Shown here: positions 35,960-46,097 of the stretch, in pieces | How the letters are laid out: each line of letters opens with the position of its first letter | How positions within the stretch are numbered: position 1 is the stretch's first letter | Position numbers and translations under genes: made by a program | Notes under the pieces: model-generated | What the model saw: the letters and a program-made list of their open reading frames with translations, nothing else | What the model was told of the DNA's origin: nothing | Databases searched by the model: none | Assembly: GCF_002288925.2 (NCBI RefSeq) | Contig: NW_022098072.1 | Coordinates: 21,497,489 to 21,561,488 of the forward strand | DNA: 64,000 nucleotides | Reading direction: 5' to 3' | Source of the DNA: Delphinapterus leucas | Lineage: Eukaryota; Chordata; Mammalia; Artiodactyla; Monodontidae

Positions 35960-36308
35960 GGACTTCTCTGGTGGCGCAGTGCTTAAGAATCCACCTGCCA
36001 ATGCAGGGGACAAGGGTTGGAGCCCTGGTCCGGGAAGATCCCACATGCCATGGAGCAACTAAGCCCGTGCGCCACAACTACTGAGCCTGTGCTCTAGGGC
36101 CCGCAAGCTACAGCTACTGAGCCCACGTGCCACAACTACTGAAGCCCGTGTGCCTAGAGCCTGTGCTCCGCAACAAGAGAAGCCACAGCAATGAGAAGCC
36201 CACGCACTGCAAACAAGAGTAGCCCCTGCTCGCTGCAACTAGAGAAAGCCCGTGTGCAGCAACAAAGACCCAACGCAGCCAAAAAAACAAAAACAAAAAA
36301 ACAAAAAA
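35960..36308 (+). mobile_element. CHR-type SINE, full length
   Basis: Forward. Starts GGACTTCTCTGGTGGCGCAG, has the CHR body with repeated CCACAACTACTGA, and ends with a CAAAAA-rich tail. ACCCTGG occurs on both sides as a short target-site duplication. Confidence 0.9.
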
Positions 36309-36869
36309 TACCCTGGACTCAGGGATGAGACATGTCCTTTATTTAATACAGTGTTTGGCATTTCTGTTACTTGTAGACAAATGCAGTCGCAATGGATACA
36401 GACGGAATAGTCTTCCTCTTAAGCAAGGTCAGCAGCTATGCTTCTTAATTTAAAAAGTCAACCCTACCACTTAGTTACTTGATAGTGGAAGCACATGATC
36501 AATCCTTAATCAACAACACTGAACATCCGTGCTCCAGAATTTAAACCCTGAATTGTTTGCTACTTAAATCTGGTCAGGTTTCTGGATAATGGGGTGGCAG
36601 GAAGCGACTTGCAAAATGTTCAGTGGTTGCTCACTCCAGGCTGCCCAGCCTGGTCCTGACGACTCAACATGGTGAGGTCAGGCTTTATTTGAGAGAAATG
36701 CATTTGACTGGAGAAAACTTGATCAGACCATGGCATTGGTTTTTAGATGGCCATTAAGGAACCACTGGTCTTAGGGACACACTATCCGTGCAGTTGTCAT
36801 TATGAGCGCTGCTCTTTACATACCCTAGGTGTCTGCTGTCCCCTGCTCCTTTTCCTTGAATTACACTCC

Positions 36870-37075
36870 TTGTGATGGATTCAATTGTGCCCTCCCCCAA
36901 AGATATGTTCACATCCTGACCCCTGGTACCTGTGAATGTGACATGAATTGGATACAGGGTCTTTGCAGAAGTAATTAGTTAAGGATCTTGAGATGAAATC
37001 ATCCCAGATTTAGGGTGGGCCCTAAATCCAATGACTGGTGTCCTTGTAAGAGGAGAAGACACACAGAAACAGACA

Positions 37076-37117
<42 letters not shown>

Positions 37118-37375
37118 AAAGGCCATGTGAAGATGAAGGCAGAGACTGGAGTGATAGAGCTACAAACCAAGGAACACCAAGGACTGCTGGAGTAACCAGA
37201 AGCTAGGAAGAAGCAAGGAAGGATTCTTTCCTGGACATTTCAGAGGGAGCATGGCTCTGCCAACACCTTGATTTTAGACTTCTAGCCTCCAGAACTGTGA
37301 GAGAGTAAATTTCTGTTGTTTTAAGCCACCAAGTTTATGGTAGCTTGTTAAAGCTATCCTAGGAAACTGATATAT
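36870..37375 (+). mobile_element. MLT1/MaLR-like LTR with embedded microsatellite
   Basis: TGTGATGGATTCAATTGTGC, CAATGACTGGTGTCCTTGTA, CCAACACCTTGATTTTAGAC, AATTTCTGTTGTTTTAAGCC and the terminal TAGGAAACTGATA follow the LTR order. AC and AG repeats have expanded inside (37073-37118). Confidence 0.75.
37073..37118. repeat. (AC)n(AG)n compound microsatellite
   Basis: AC run directly followed by an AG run. Confidence 0.93.
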
Positions 37376-37824
37376 TTCCCAATAGTCTACTTGAAAACAA
37401 GCATTGGAGAGCAATGTGGAATTTAGTGAAGATTTAGCAAGGGAGAGATGGAGAGACTTTATACCACACACCCTGTGACAGACACTGGTGGTAATTCACC
37501 CAGCCTCTGTGTTCCTCTTCTTCCTTCCTGGCAGACCTGTGCTTTTGTTCCAGTGTTTACCCTTGCCCACATGGCTGAGGGAGTGGGACCCTCTCTCCAG
37601 CTCCAGGAATTTATCCTGATTGGTTTAAGCCCCAAATGCTGGTTCCTTTCCTTCTGATATTCGGGGAGGGAATGTAACTATTGATTTTGAGAGTGCTAAA
37701 ATTCAGTTTCACTTAATTTGAATTAGGAATCCTGAGCTCTGGTCTTTTCAGAACATAAGGCAGACGAGGAAAACATCTCTAAGTTCTAGTCTGGTAATGA
37801 TGATGTTAAAGCATGAACTATGAG

Positions 37825-37985
37825 GCCGACTCTCTGCTGGGTGCTTTAAAGAAATGTTCTTATCCATATAAAAACTCTGCTAGGTAAATCTTCCTAGCCC
37901 TGTTTTACAAATGAAGAACTTGAGGTGCAGGATAACTCTATAACTTGTCATATAGCAGCCAATGTGAAATTTTTTAAATATTAGT
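37825..37985 (-). mobile_element. MIR fragment
   Basis: TGCTGGGTGCTTTAAAGAAA, TAGCCCTGTTTTACAAATGA and AGAACTTGAGGTGCAGGATA fit a reverse MIR core. Confidence 0.65.
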
Positions 37986-38054
37986 AAGATCAGATTGACC
38001 ACTTGCACTTAGAGAAAACTCCCATCTCCATAAGCCTCTGGCCTCTGCTTTGCT

Positions 38055-38570
38055 CTCCAATTTCACCTCCCACCTCCCTCTTGCTCACCATGCTCCAACC
38101 ACATTCAATTTCTTCCTTGACCATGTGAAGCTGTGCCCACCTCAGAGACTTGGCAGTGGAGGGGTCTTTGCCCAGATCCTTTCAGCGCTTTTGTCTTGCC
38201 TCAAATATCATCTCAGATGACACTCTTCCTTGACCATAACGTTTAGTGTTGCCTCTTCCAAACCACCCCCGGGGTCTCTACCTTGCTCATTCATTGAACA
38301 AACACTTACTGAGTTCCTACTATATCCCAGGTACTGGTTTAGTGTCTTCATAGATTTTTCTTCATGGCACTTAACACAATCAGAAATTATCCTAGTTATT
38401 TACTTGTTTATTCTTGTTCTTCACCCCATAGAATGATGGCTCCTTGAGGGTAGGGCTCTTGACTGTCTTGGTCACTGCTGAGTCTGTACTACCTAGTGTC
38501 CGTTGCTTTGCATGGCACTTAGAAGGACTTCAATAAATACTTGTTGAAGGAATGGATGAATTTCCCGATG
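38055..38570 (+). mobile_element. L2 LINE 3' region
   Basis: CCTTTCAGCGCTTTTGTCTT, GATGGCTCCTTGAGGGTAGG and TTCAATAAATACTTGTTGAA are the L2 3' end pattern, forward. Confidence 0.78.
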
Positions 38571-39310
38571 TTTATTACTAGCTGACTCTATTACATGTCC
38601 ATGAAGTGCTTGGAATGAAGCACTGTGATTTGAGCCAATGGTTACTCTAAGCTCATGTTCTTGCATGTAATTGGCCTATACCTAACCAGTACATAAAGAA
38701 AGCAAATTGGGAATGAGAAAAGTGATTAAGCAGCCTCGGAATGCATAGGTTATTGCCCTTTAAAGTGTCGATTCTAAGCAATACATGTGTCATTCCATTC
38801 TAAGGCTAGAGTGACGACAGGATTGAAATGAGACTTCAGTAATCTTATTTGACAGAGATAATGATTATCTTGTGGCCCAAGACAGAAGCCAAACTTCAAA
38901 GGAAAAGATGTGTTCCCAAGCAGGAGATATAAAAAGCCTGCTTTGGGTATGTGTTAGTTTCCTGTAGCTGCCAAAACAAATTATCACAAACTTTGTGGCT
39001 TAAAACAACAGAAATGTATTCGCTCACAGTTCTGGAGGCCAGAAGTCAGAAATCAAGGTGTTGGCAAGGCTCTGCTACCTCCGGAGATTCTGGAGGAGAA
39101 TCCTTTTTGCCTCTTTGACCTTCTCCTGGGTACTGTCATCTCTTGGCTGGAGTCTGCATCACCCAATGTCTGCTTCCATCTTCAAATTGCCTTCTCCTCT
39201 GTGTGAGAGTCTAATCTCCCTCTGGCTCTCTCTTATAAGGACATTTATGATGGCATTTACAGCCCACCTGGATAATTCCACATAATCTCCCCATACCAAG
39301 ATTCTTAGGA

Positions 39311-39597
39311 ACTTCCCTGGTGGTCCAGTGGTTAAGAATCCACCTTCCAATACAGGGGACGTGGGTTCGATCTCTGGTTGGGGAACTAAGATCCCACATG
39401 CTGCAGGGCAACTAAGCCCATGCGCTGCAACTACTGAGCCTGTGCGCTCTAGAGCCCATGTGCCACAAATAGCGAGAAGCCCGTGTGCCACAACAAAGAG
39501 CCTGTGCACCGCAACAAAGATCCCACGTGTCACAACTAAGACCCTATGCAGCCAAACAAACAAACAAATAAATAAATACTAAAAGAAAAAAAAGAAA
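39311..39597 (+). mobile_element. CHR-family SINE
   Basis: Forward. Starts ACTTCCCTGGTGGTCCAGTG and ends CAGCCAAACAAACAAACAAA. AGATTCTTAGG before it and AGATCCCTTAGG after it are a diverged target-site duplication. Confidence 0.88.
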
Positions 39598-39658
39598 GAT
39601 CCCTTAGGGCTTTCAAAGCCTCATTAAAACAAAACAAAGCAAAAAATTCTTAATTTAG

Positions 39659-39890
39659 GGACTTCCCTGGTGGTCCAGTGGTTAAGACTCTGCACTCCCA
39701 ATGCAGGGGGCCCAGGTTCGATCCCTGGTCAGGGAACTAGATCCCACGTGCCACAGTTAAGAGCCTGGATGCCGCAACTAAAGGATCCCACATGCTGCAA
39801 CTAAAAAGCCTGCATGTTACAATGAAGATCCCACGTGCTGCAACTAAGACCCTGCACAGCTAAATAAATAAATAAATATTTTAAAAGAAG
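39659..39890 (+). mobile_element. CHR-family SINE, short form
   Basis: Forward. ACTTCCCTGGTGGTCCAGTG head, TTCGATCCCTGGTCAGGGAA box-B-like region, AAAT tail. A perfect 13-bp target-site duplication ATTCTTAATTTAG lies at 39646-39658 and 39891-39903. Confidence 0.93.
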
Positions 39891-40069
39891 ATTCTTAATT
39901 TAGTTACATCTGCAAAGACCTTTTTTCCAAATAAGGTAACATCTACGGGTTCCAGGAATTAGGATATGGACACACCTTTGGCAGCCACCATCAGCCTACC
40001 ACAGGGAACTCTGGATAAAGTAAAAAAAAATCCAAAAGTAATGGATTTATGTTAGACAGGGTAGTATTT

Positions 40070-40390
40070 TTTCCTTTCTCTTTTTTATTTTGGTAAAATA
40101 CACATAACATAAAATTTACCATCTTAACCATCTTTAAGTGTACAGTTCAGTGGTTAAATACATTCACGTGGTGTGCAACCAGCACCACCATTCACCCTCA
40201 TAACTGTTTTCATCTTGTAACACCAAAAACTCTATACTCATTAAACAATAAGTCCCCATTCTCTCCTCCTCCCAGCCCCTGGCAACCACCATTATACTGT
40301 CTGTCTTTATGATTTTGACTACTTTTAAGTATCTCATATAAGTAGAATTATATGGTATTTGTCTTTTGATGGCTAGACAGGGCAGTTTTA
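40070..40390 (-). mobile_element. L1M-type 3' UTR
   Basis: ATACACATAACATAAAATTT, ACCATCTTAACCATCTTTAA, GTGTACAGTTCAGTGG and TGGCAACCACCATTATACTG are an old L1 3' region in reverse orientation. Confidence 0.75.
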
Positions 40391-41160
40391 AGTGAAAAAC
40401 AAATTGCCTACTTAAGCAATTTACAGGAGAAGACTTTGTGAAAAAGGACCCTTGGATGGAAGAAGTAATCACTAGTTAAACCAGATGCAAGCCCTTCTGT
40501 GAAACAGAATATGGTTTAACAGGGACAAAATAGACCCACGATTTCACAGACGCTAATTGCTTCTGGAGAAGCCCAGTCATGTCTACAGAGCTGGCTAGAA
40601 CTGGCCCTGAATGGAGTAGGCTACTGGCTTTAGAACATCCAATTTAGGTTGCCTGGGGGAAATAATGAGATAAAAGGCAATGACATTAAATTGTCCCCTA
40701 GATCTGTTACATTATTAAATACCAACTGTGAAACATTGGGGATATTGGAAATCTGGAAACATTTAATGGACATTTGTGTCATATTTAATGGATGTCAGTT
40801 TCTTTTATTTCTTTTGATATTTTATGGCCTGTTTCCTTGTAAAAGGTAGGTGGGTGGGAAGATTGTTGTCAGACTAATTGGTTAAGCACTCAAGAAAATA
40901 ATGAAGTTTCTGGGTGAGAGTTGAAGTCAATAAAGGTGTGAGATTCTTAAAAAGGAAATTGGGTATTTCATCCTGTTAGCTCTTCTGTCTGGCACAAGGT
41001 TCTGATTTTATACTTACTGTCCCATAAACCTAATGCCAATCCCTGTAGTAAAAGCGATCTATGTTAAATTTGAGCTTTCTCATTGTAAAAATTCCCCTTA
41101 GTCCTGGTTCTTTTACCAGCTAACAACAGGTTTTCATCCCTTAATTGCTCCAGGGCTGGC

Positions 41161-41957
41161 ATCTAGCTGCAGGTATCTGAAAACCTTTAGTTTGTAAGAG
41201 CAATTTCTAATTCAATATTAATTGTGCTCGGAAGCATTTTATGAGCCCCGCTTCCACCACAGTGAGGTACCCTATCTTGCTGCTTAAGCCCACTCTCCAG
41301 CCCTGAGAGTGACTTTCGCTGGAAATCTGTAAGATTCCTTCTTGCCCTGCCCCAACCCACCAAACTGGACCTCTGAGGAGGGCTGGCTTCATGGGTGTAC
41401 GAGCTGTGCAGTTGCTCTAGATCTCTCGCCCAGAATGGTCTCATACTTAGTTTAATGCACTTTGGTTGTCATTTTGAAATTTTTAATAATTTTATCTTTG
41501 AATTGAGTTTTGTAAGCAAAATCCAAAGGGACTCCAATGGGACAACAGGGCAGGTGTGTGAGCAGAGATATGCACGATCTGCGTCTGCCATTCTTTGCCA
41601 TCTCATTCTCATGAGTGTTCCTGATGCTCTATCATGAGCATAGAATTCTAGGGGACCCACGATATGTGGGAGTAAGTGTGACTTAGTGGCTTGGGGTGGG
41701 GCGGATGCTGACAGCCCTTGAGAGACCGTGGTCTCCCTTTGAACTAGAACTTGCTCCAGATGCAGAATGAAGGTGATGGCATTCAAAGAGACATGAATGA
41801 CCATGGAACCTCATCACATCTCTTCTTGCTCATGTTACTTTCCTGTATTAGCTAAATTGAAATGATGTGGGGCTCATAAAATGCTTCCGAGCACGGTCAG
41901 TATTGAATTAGAAACTAATCTCACAAGCTAAAGGTTTTCAGATACCTGCAGCTAGAT
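41161..41957. repeat. 89-bp inverted repeat around a 619-bp spacer
   Basis: Arm 1 (41161-41249) and arm 2 (41869-41957) are reverse complements over 89 bp each. About 13 positions differ by eye, and the outer blocks GATACCTGCAGCTAGAT and GCTCATAAAATGCTTCCGAG are intact. I do not recognise the element. Confidence 0.85.
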
Positions 41958-42702
41958 CATTTCGGCTAGACTGAAAATGATGACACAGAAAGAAAGGAAA
42001 AGATAGGGCAACCCAGAGCTCCTTTTCCTTTCAGTCTTCCCTTTCCTTAATCATTGGGAAGCTAAAAGTAGAGGGCATTGCTAGAATATATGCATATTAG
42101 GAAATGAAATAAGAAGCTGAGTTAGTTTTGTGTACGAAACTGACTTAGTATTCTGGTAAGAATAAAATACATATGCATGTACAAGCTGCAAAATAAAAAT
42201 CGTGTAGTTTCAATGATTCTGCATATGAGTTAAGTGCTCTTAACGTTTGCATTTAAAAGTGGCATTGGGCAACATAAAGACGAACGGTAAAATTCATGCT
42301 AATAACTTAAAATTTTAATTTTTCTTTACTTAGAATGACATTAAATAGCAAACAAAAAGTACTATGACAAGTTAAAAGAGAGACCATGGAAGAAAAGAAA
42401 GAGCTTTATATTTTCGTACTTTTAATGGCTCTTTTCCCCTACTTTTTGAACACTGTGCCCCACAAATTATATAGCAGGCCCTGCTTCTGAGTGTCAACCC
42501 CCCGGGCAAAGCAGACTCAGCTTTCCTACCACACTTCCAGCCATGTGATTTGGACTAACCGGCTGCACTCTGGGGGCACATCTCTCCATTCCCAGCCTGC
42601 TTCCATTTTATACCATATAAACACATATATACACACATGCACACACATACATGCCAATGGACAAGAGTGGAGTTAAGGATACGATCCTTAATAAAGTCTA
42701 AC

Positions 42703-42861
42703 CTGATTCATGTTCTGTTTCAGGGACCTCGAAAGCTTCAGCCTCCTCAGGTAAGGATGCCCTGGTCTCCTTGGCTACCTCAGGGGCCTCAGACCCTTCG
42801 TGAAGTTCAGACTCCTCACCTTCAATCTCCTCGTCAGCCTCAGCTTCAGTTTCTTCTGCTT
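42703..42861 (-). CDS. AK9: AK9 exon: glutamate-rich linker
   Basis: 159 nt, phase 1 at both ends, with acceptor TTTTTATAG and donor GTTAGA. It encodes EAEETEAEADEEIEGEES, ELHEGSEAPEVAKE and TRASLPEEAEAFEVPETEHE. It is strongly acidic. It follows the coiled-coil-like exon at 46021-46097 and continues the linker toward the exon at 33602-33691. No stops. Confidence 0.94.
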
Positions 42862-43142
42862 CTATAAAAAATGAGAAGAAATAAATTATTTAGATTAAGT
42901 CAGAAAATATTTAATTGGGAATGACCCCTGGAGCATGAGGCTTAATGAGAAAGATAGATACAGTCTCTACATATTGTATCTATTAAAATGCAGCAGTAAA
43001 GGATGATAGTAATATGCTCAGAGTGCTATGGGAGCACCGGCCTAAGGATTCATTCAAAATGGGGAAATGCATATAGCATTCCCAAATATTATAACAGTAA
43101 AAGACAGGAAACAAGCCAAATGTCCATTTAAAAGGGAATGGC

Positions 43143-43772
43143 TATACCTGCACTGTCTGATATGTAGTCACGAGCCACATGTAGCTATTGAGCACCTGAA
43201 ATGTGGCAAGTCCAAACTGAGATGTGCTGTAAGTACAAAATACACAATGGACTTCAGAGACTTTGTATGAAAAGTTGAATGTAAAAATATATCAATAATT
43301 TTTACATTGATTACATGTTAAAATAATAATTTGGATATAGTGTATTAAATAAAATATACAGTTGGCTCTCTGAATCTTCAGGTTCTGTATCTGTGGATTC
43401 GACCAGCCACGAATTGAAAATATTTGAAAACAATTTTTAGAAAGTTCCAAAAAGCAAAACTTGAATTTGCTGCATGCTGGCAACCATTTACATAGCATTT
43501 CCATTTTATTAGTTATTATAAGTTATCTAGAGATGATTTAAAGTATACGGGATGATGCGTTTAGGTTACATGCACATACTATGCCATTTTATATATGGGA
43601 ATTGAGCATTCATGGACTTTGGTATCCGTGGAGGTCCTGGGACCAATTCCTCATGGATACCGAGGGATGACTGTAATTAATTTCACTTGTTTCTTTTTTC
43701 TTTTCATGTGACTACTAGAAAATTTGAAATTATGTATGTGGCTTGCATTTTATTTTTACTGGGCAGCACTAG
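43143..43772 (+). mobile_element. hAT-Charlie element, split by a Tigger insertion
   Basis: Left part: GTCACGAGCCACATGTAGCT, GAGCACCTGAAATGTGGCAA and AACTGAGATGTGCTGTAAGT. Right part after 43680: TTCACTTGTTTCTTTTTTCT, TGACTACTAGAAAATTTGAA and GGGCAGCACTAG. The two parts continue one hAT-Charlie type sequence. Confidence 0.75.
43361..43676 (+). mobile_element. Tigger (MER2-like) element inserted in the Charlie
   Basis: Starts CAGTTGGCTCTCTGAATCTT and ends GATACCGAGGGATGACTG, which are imperfect terminal inverted repeats. It contains AAAGTTCCAAAAAGCAAAAC and GTATACGGGATGATGCG. Flanked by TA on both sides, the target-site of TcMar elements. Confidence 0.85.
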
Positions 43773-44666
43773 CCTAGACTATATATTTTCTTACAGCTAG
43801 TTACAAATTATAATAGAGTATGTTGATCAGTATGCTAAAATTTAAAAAACGTAAGTCCAAGTTTTACATAGTTGCTGATGACAACAGCTATAAGAAATAA
43901 ATGCATAGAAGTCTTTGAGGAAGAAGATGGGGTAAATGGTGGTGTTAGAAAACCCATCTCTTCAATTCCCTTTAATATATTTTTTAAATTGACTGAAACA
44001 AGGTATTTTCTATGTAAAGATATGAAAAACTAAATGAGCTTGTTTTCTGGACTCTTGTGGGAATTATTCCCTCCCCTGCCCCCTGCCCAGTGTGTACCTT
44101 CCAAGAATCACATTCTAGTGGTATGAGATACCTCTGGCACCTGGATTTTTAATCTAAATTGGGGTGATTAAGCACAAAGAAAAAAGCATCCTGAAGTGTC
44201 CTTATATCTTGAAGTCTGACCAGGATTGCCAAGCATGTGGCTTCCAACTATGTGAGTTGGAATGTGGTGAATCTTTTGTGTTATATGTAGGATTTATGGT
44301 GATACACACAAGGAGGTAGCATCATTTGCTGAATTCTACTAGGGTGAGAGATGAAGTTATATATACTCTACTCCAGAAACTCAAAATGTCTTTTAGCTGA
44401 GTATCTCTTATAGTAAAAAAAAAAACTTATCATATACCTCCAACACGCATATATTTGGTTATCTGTAAGTTGTGTTCTTATCCACATTAGGTACATTATA
44501 AAGTGTATATATAAAATGAATTTATATAATGATGCTGAAAAATGTAAAAAGTTTGAAAACTTTTCTAGAACCCTACTGGATAATCTGTGTTCCATGTGAG
44601 TCAGGAATGAACTGAAAAGTGTTCTAAGATCCTTGTACTATCTGTGATTTTTGATTAAGTGTATAT

Positions 44667-45100
44667 TGTATTAGTTATCTATTGCTTCATGTATATGTTG
44701 TATTAGTTATCTATTGGCTCATAATAAATTACCCCCAAAATTAGTGGTTAAAATAACAATAATCACATATTGCCCTCGCAATTACTGGGGTCAGGAATTT
44801 GGGAGTGGCTTAGTTGGTGGTTCTGGCTCTGGATTTCTCAGGAAGTCACAGTGAATATGTCAATTAGAGTTGCAGAGGTCAATCTGAAGGCTTGACAGGG
44901 GCTGGTGGAGCCCCTTCCAAGGTGAACACTCAAAGCCAGAACCAAGGTCCTCCGGGAGCAGAGAGAAGCACGGCCAGAAGTCCTGACCCACAGAATTTTG
45001 TGCAGAATAAAGATAGTGGTTGTTTTACAGTTTGGGGGTGGCTGGCTGCACAGCAATGGAACACTGAAACAGACTTTCTTCACTCTTTTGAGCTACGGAC
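44667..45100 (-). mobile_element. Old LTR/MaLR-like repeat, family uncertain
   Basis: TATTAGTTATCTATTGGCTC, TAATAAATTACCCCCAAAAT and CTTAGTTGGTGGTTCTGGCT belong to a common mammalian repeat type. A 32-bp-period duplication of TGTATTAGTTATCTATTG marks its edge at 44667 and 44699. Confidence 0.5.
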
Positions 45101-46020
45101 GGCTTTGTCAGTCTGGTGCAACTTATGGATTCCTTCTTAGAATAATGCTTTCAATCTCATAAAATAAAATAAGAAGCCAATTATACTGAATACAGCTATC
45201 AAGATATCAAAAAAATTTTTGTGGTATAGGAAATGTGTGCATCTTTGCTAATGCATTAAGTAACAAGAACTAGCAACTGGTTGAATAACTACCATAATTT
45301 TGGAATAGTGACACGCATAAACAAGACATCTAAAACTGGAATGGGATATGAAAATATCTTTGTTTCTACTGGTGACAAAGTCAAGGTGCTGCTAATACTA
45401 TTGCAGTTTGTAGCCTATATTAATTATTAGGTGAGTAAAATACAAAATTTCAGTTAAGGGTTAGTAAAAAATAGAGTATAATTATTTCCCCATTCAAATT
45501 CACAGACCTCTGAATTTTATCCCCAGGTTTAAAACTCCAGTCTTAAAAGAAATTTTTAGAGTAAGTTCTTCTATAATGGAGATGGAAGTTTAAGTATAAA
45601 GACAATGGGTATAGTAAGAGTTTAGCTGTTTTCTCAACTCCTACAGGATCCTTTTAATAGAAGTAATTCCAACAGCCATGTCACCTGTGACCAGCGCAAC
45701 CCTTTGAAGACGTGCTGCACATGCTGTCCTACTGTGTACCCCTCTTACAGGGTGGATGAGTAGGTATCTGTGTCAGGATTCCTTTTCCTATGAATCCAGT
45801 ACTGCTGTGACCATATAATTTATTATCCAAATTGGAACACTATGGGAATGAGAGGGGGGTCAAACAAATACTTCAGGAACCTGGGCATGAACCTAGACTC
45901 TCATGGGCAAATTGGGAAATATGGTCACCCTGTCTATAATTCACTGGAAGTACTGCAGCTGTTGGCAGTCACAATACAAAATCAAATGGCATATTATTAA
46001 TCATATAATCTTATGTTTGC

Positions 46021-46097
46021 CTTTTGCTTTCGCATTCATAGCTTCCAATAGCTTTTGATTTTCTTCTTCTATTCTCAATGTCTCTTCTTTGGCTTTT
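46021..46097 (-). CDS. AK9: AK9 small exon: coiled-coil segment, GC donor
   Basis: 77 nt. It enters with one base completing AGA (acceptor TTTTCATTTCAG) and leaves in phase 1. It encodes RKAKEETLRIEEENQKLLE then AMNAKAK, a charged heptad-like helix after the second kinase domain. The donor is AAAAG|GCAAAC, a GC instead of GT. Only this cut gives the phase-1 end that fits the next exon (E-A-E-E-T). Confidence 0.92.

Larger units (their letters stand above)
38945..40005 (-). mobile_element. MLT1/MaLR-like LTR split by two SINEs
   Basis: Reverse orientation: TTCCTGTAGCTGCCAAAACA, TTCTGGAGGCCAGAAGTCAG, then after the SINEs AGTTACATCTGCAAAGACCT and GGACACACCTTTGGCAGCCA. Two CHR SINEs have inserted into it (39311-39597, 39659-39890). 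Confidence 0.7.
33692..42702 (-). other. AK9 largest intron in the window
   Basis: 9.0 kb intron. It holds an ERV LTR (33821-34303), CA repeats, a 31-bp duplication (34816-34874), SINEs (35960-36308, 39311-39597, 39659-39890), MLT1-like LTRs (36870-37375, 38945-40005), a MIR (37825-37985), an L2 (38055-38570), an L1M (40070-40390) and an inverted repeat (41161-41957). Positions 34880-35950 look like old L1 5' sequence (unsure). Positions 40400-41150 and 41970-42700 show nothing clear. Confidence 0.65.
42862..46020 (-). other. AK9 GC-AG intron with nested DNA transposons
   Basis: 3.2 kb intron whose donor reads GCAAAC (see finding). It holds a hAT-Charlie element (43143-43772) with a Tigger/MER2-like element inside (43361-43676) and a repeat beginning near 44667 (44667-45100, family uncertain). 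Positions 43780-44660 and 45120-46010 show nothing I can name. Confidence 0.75.
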
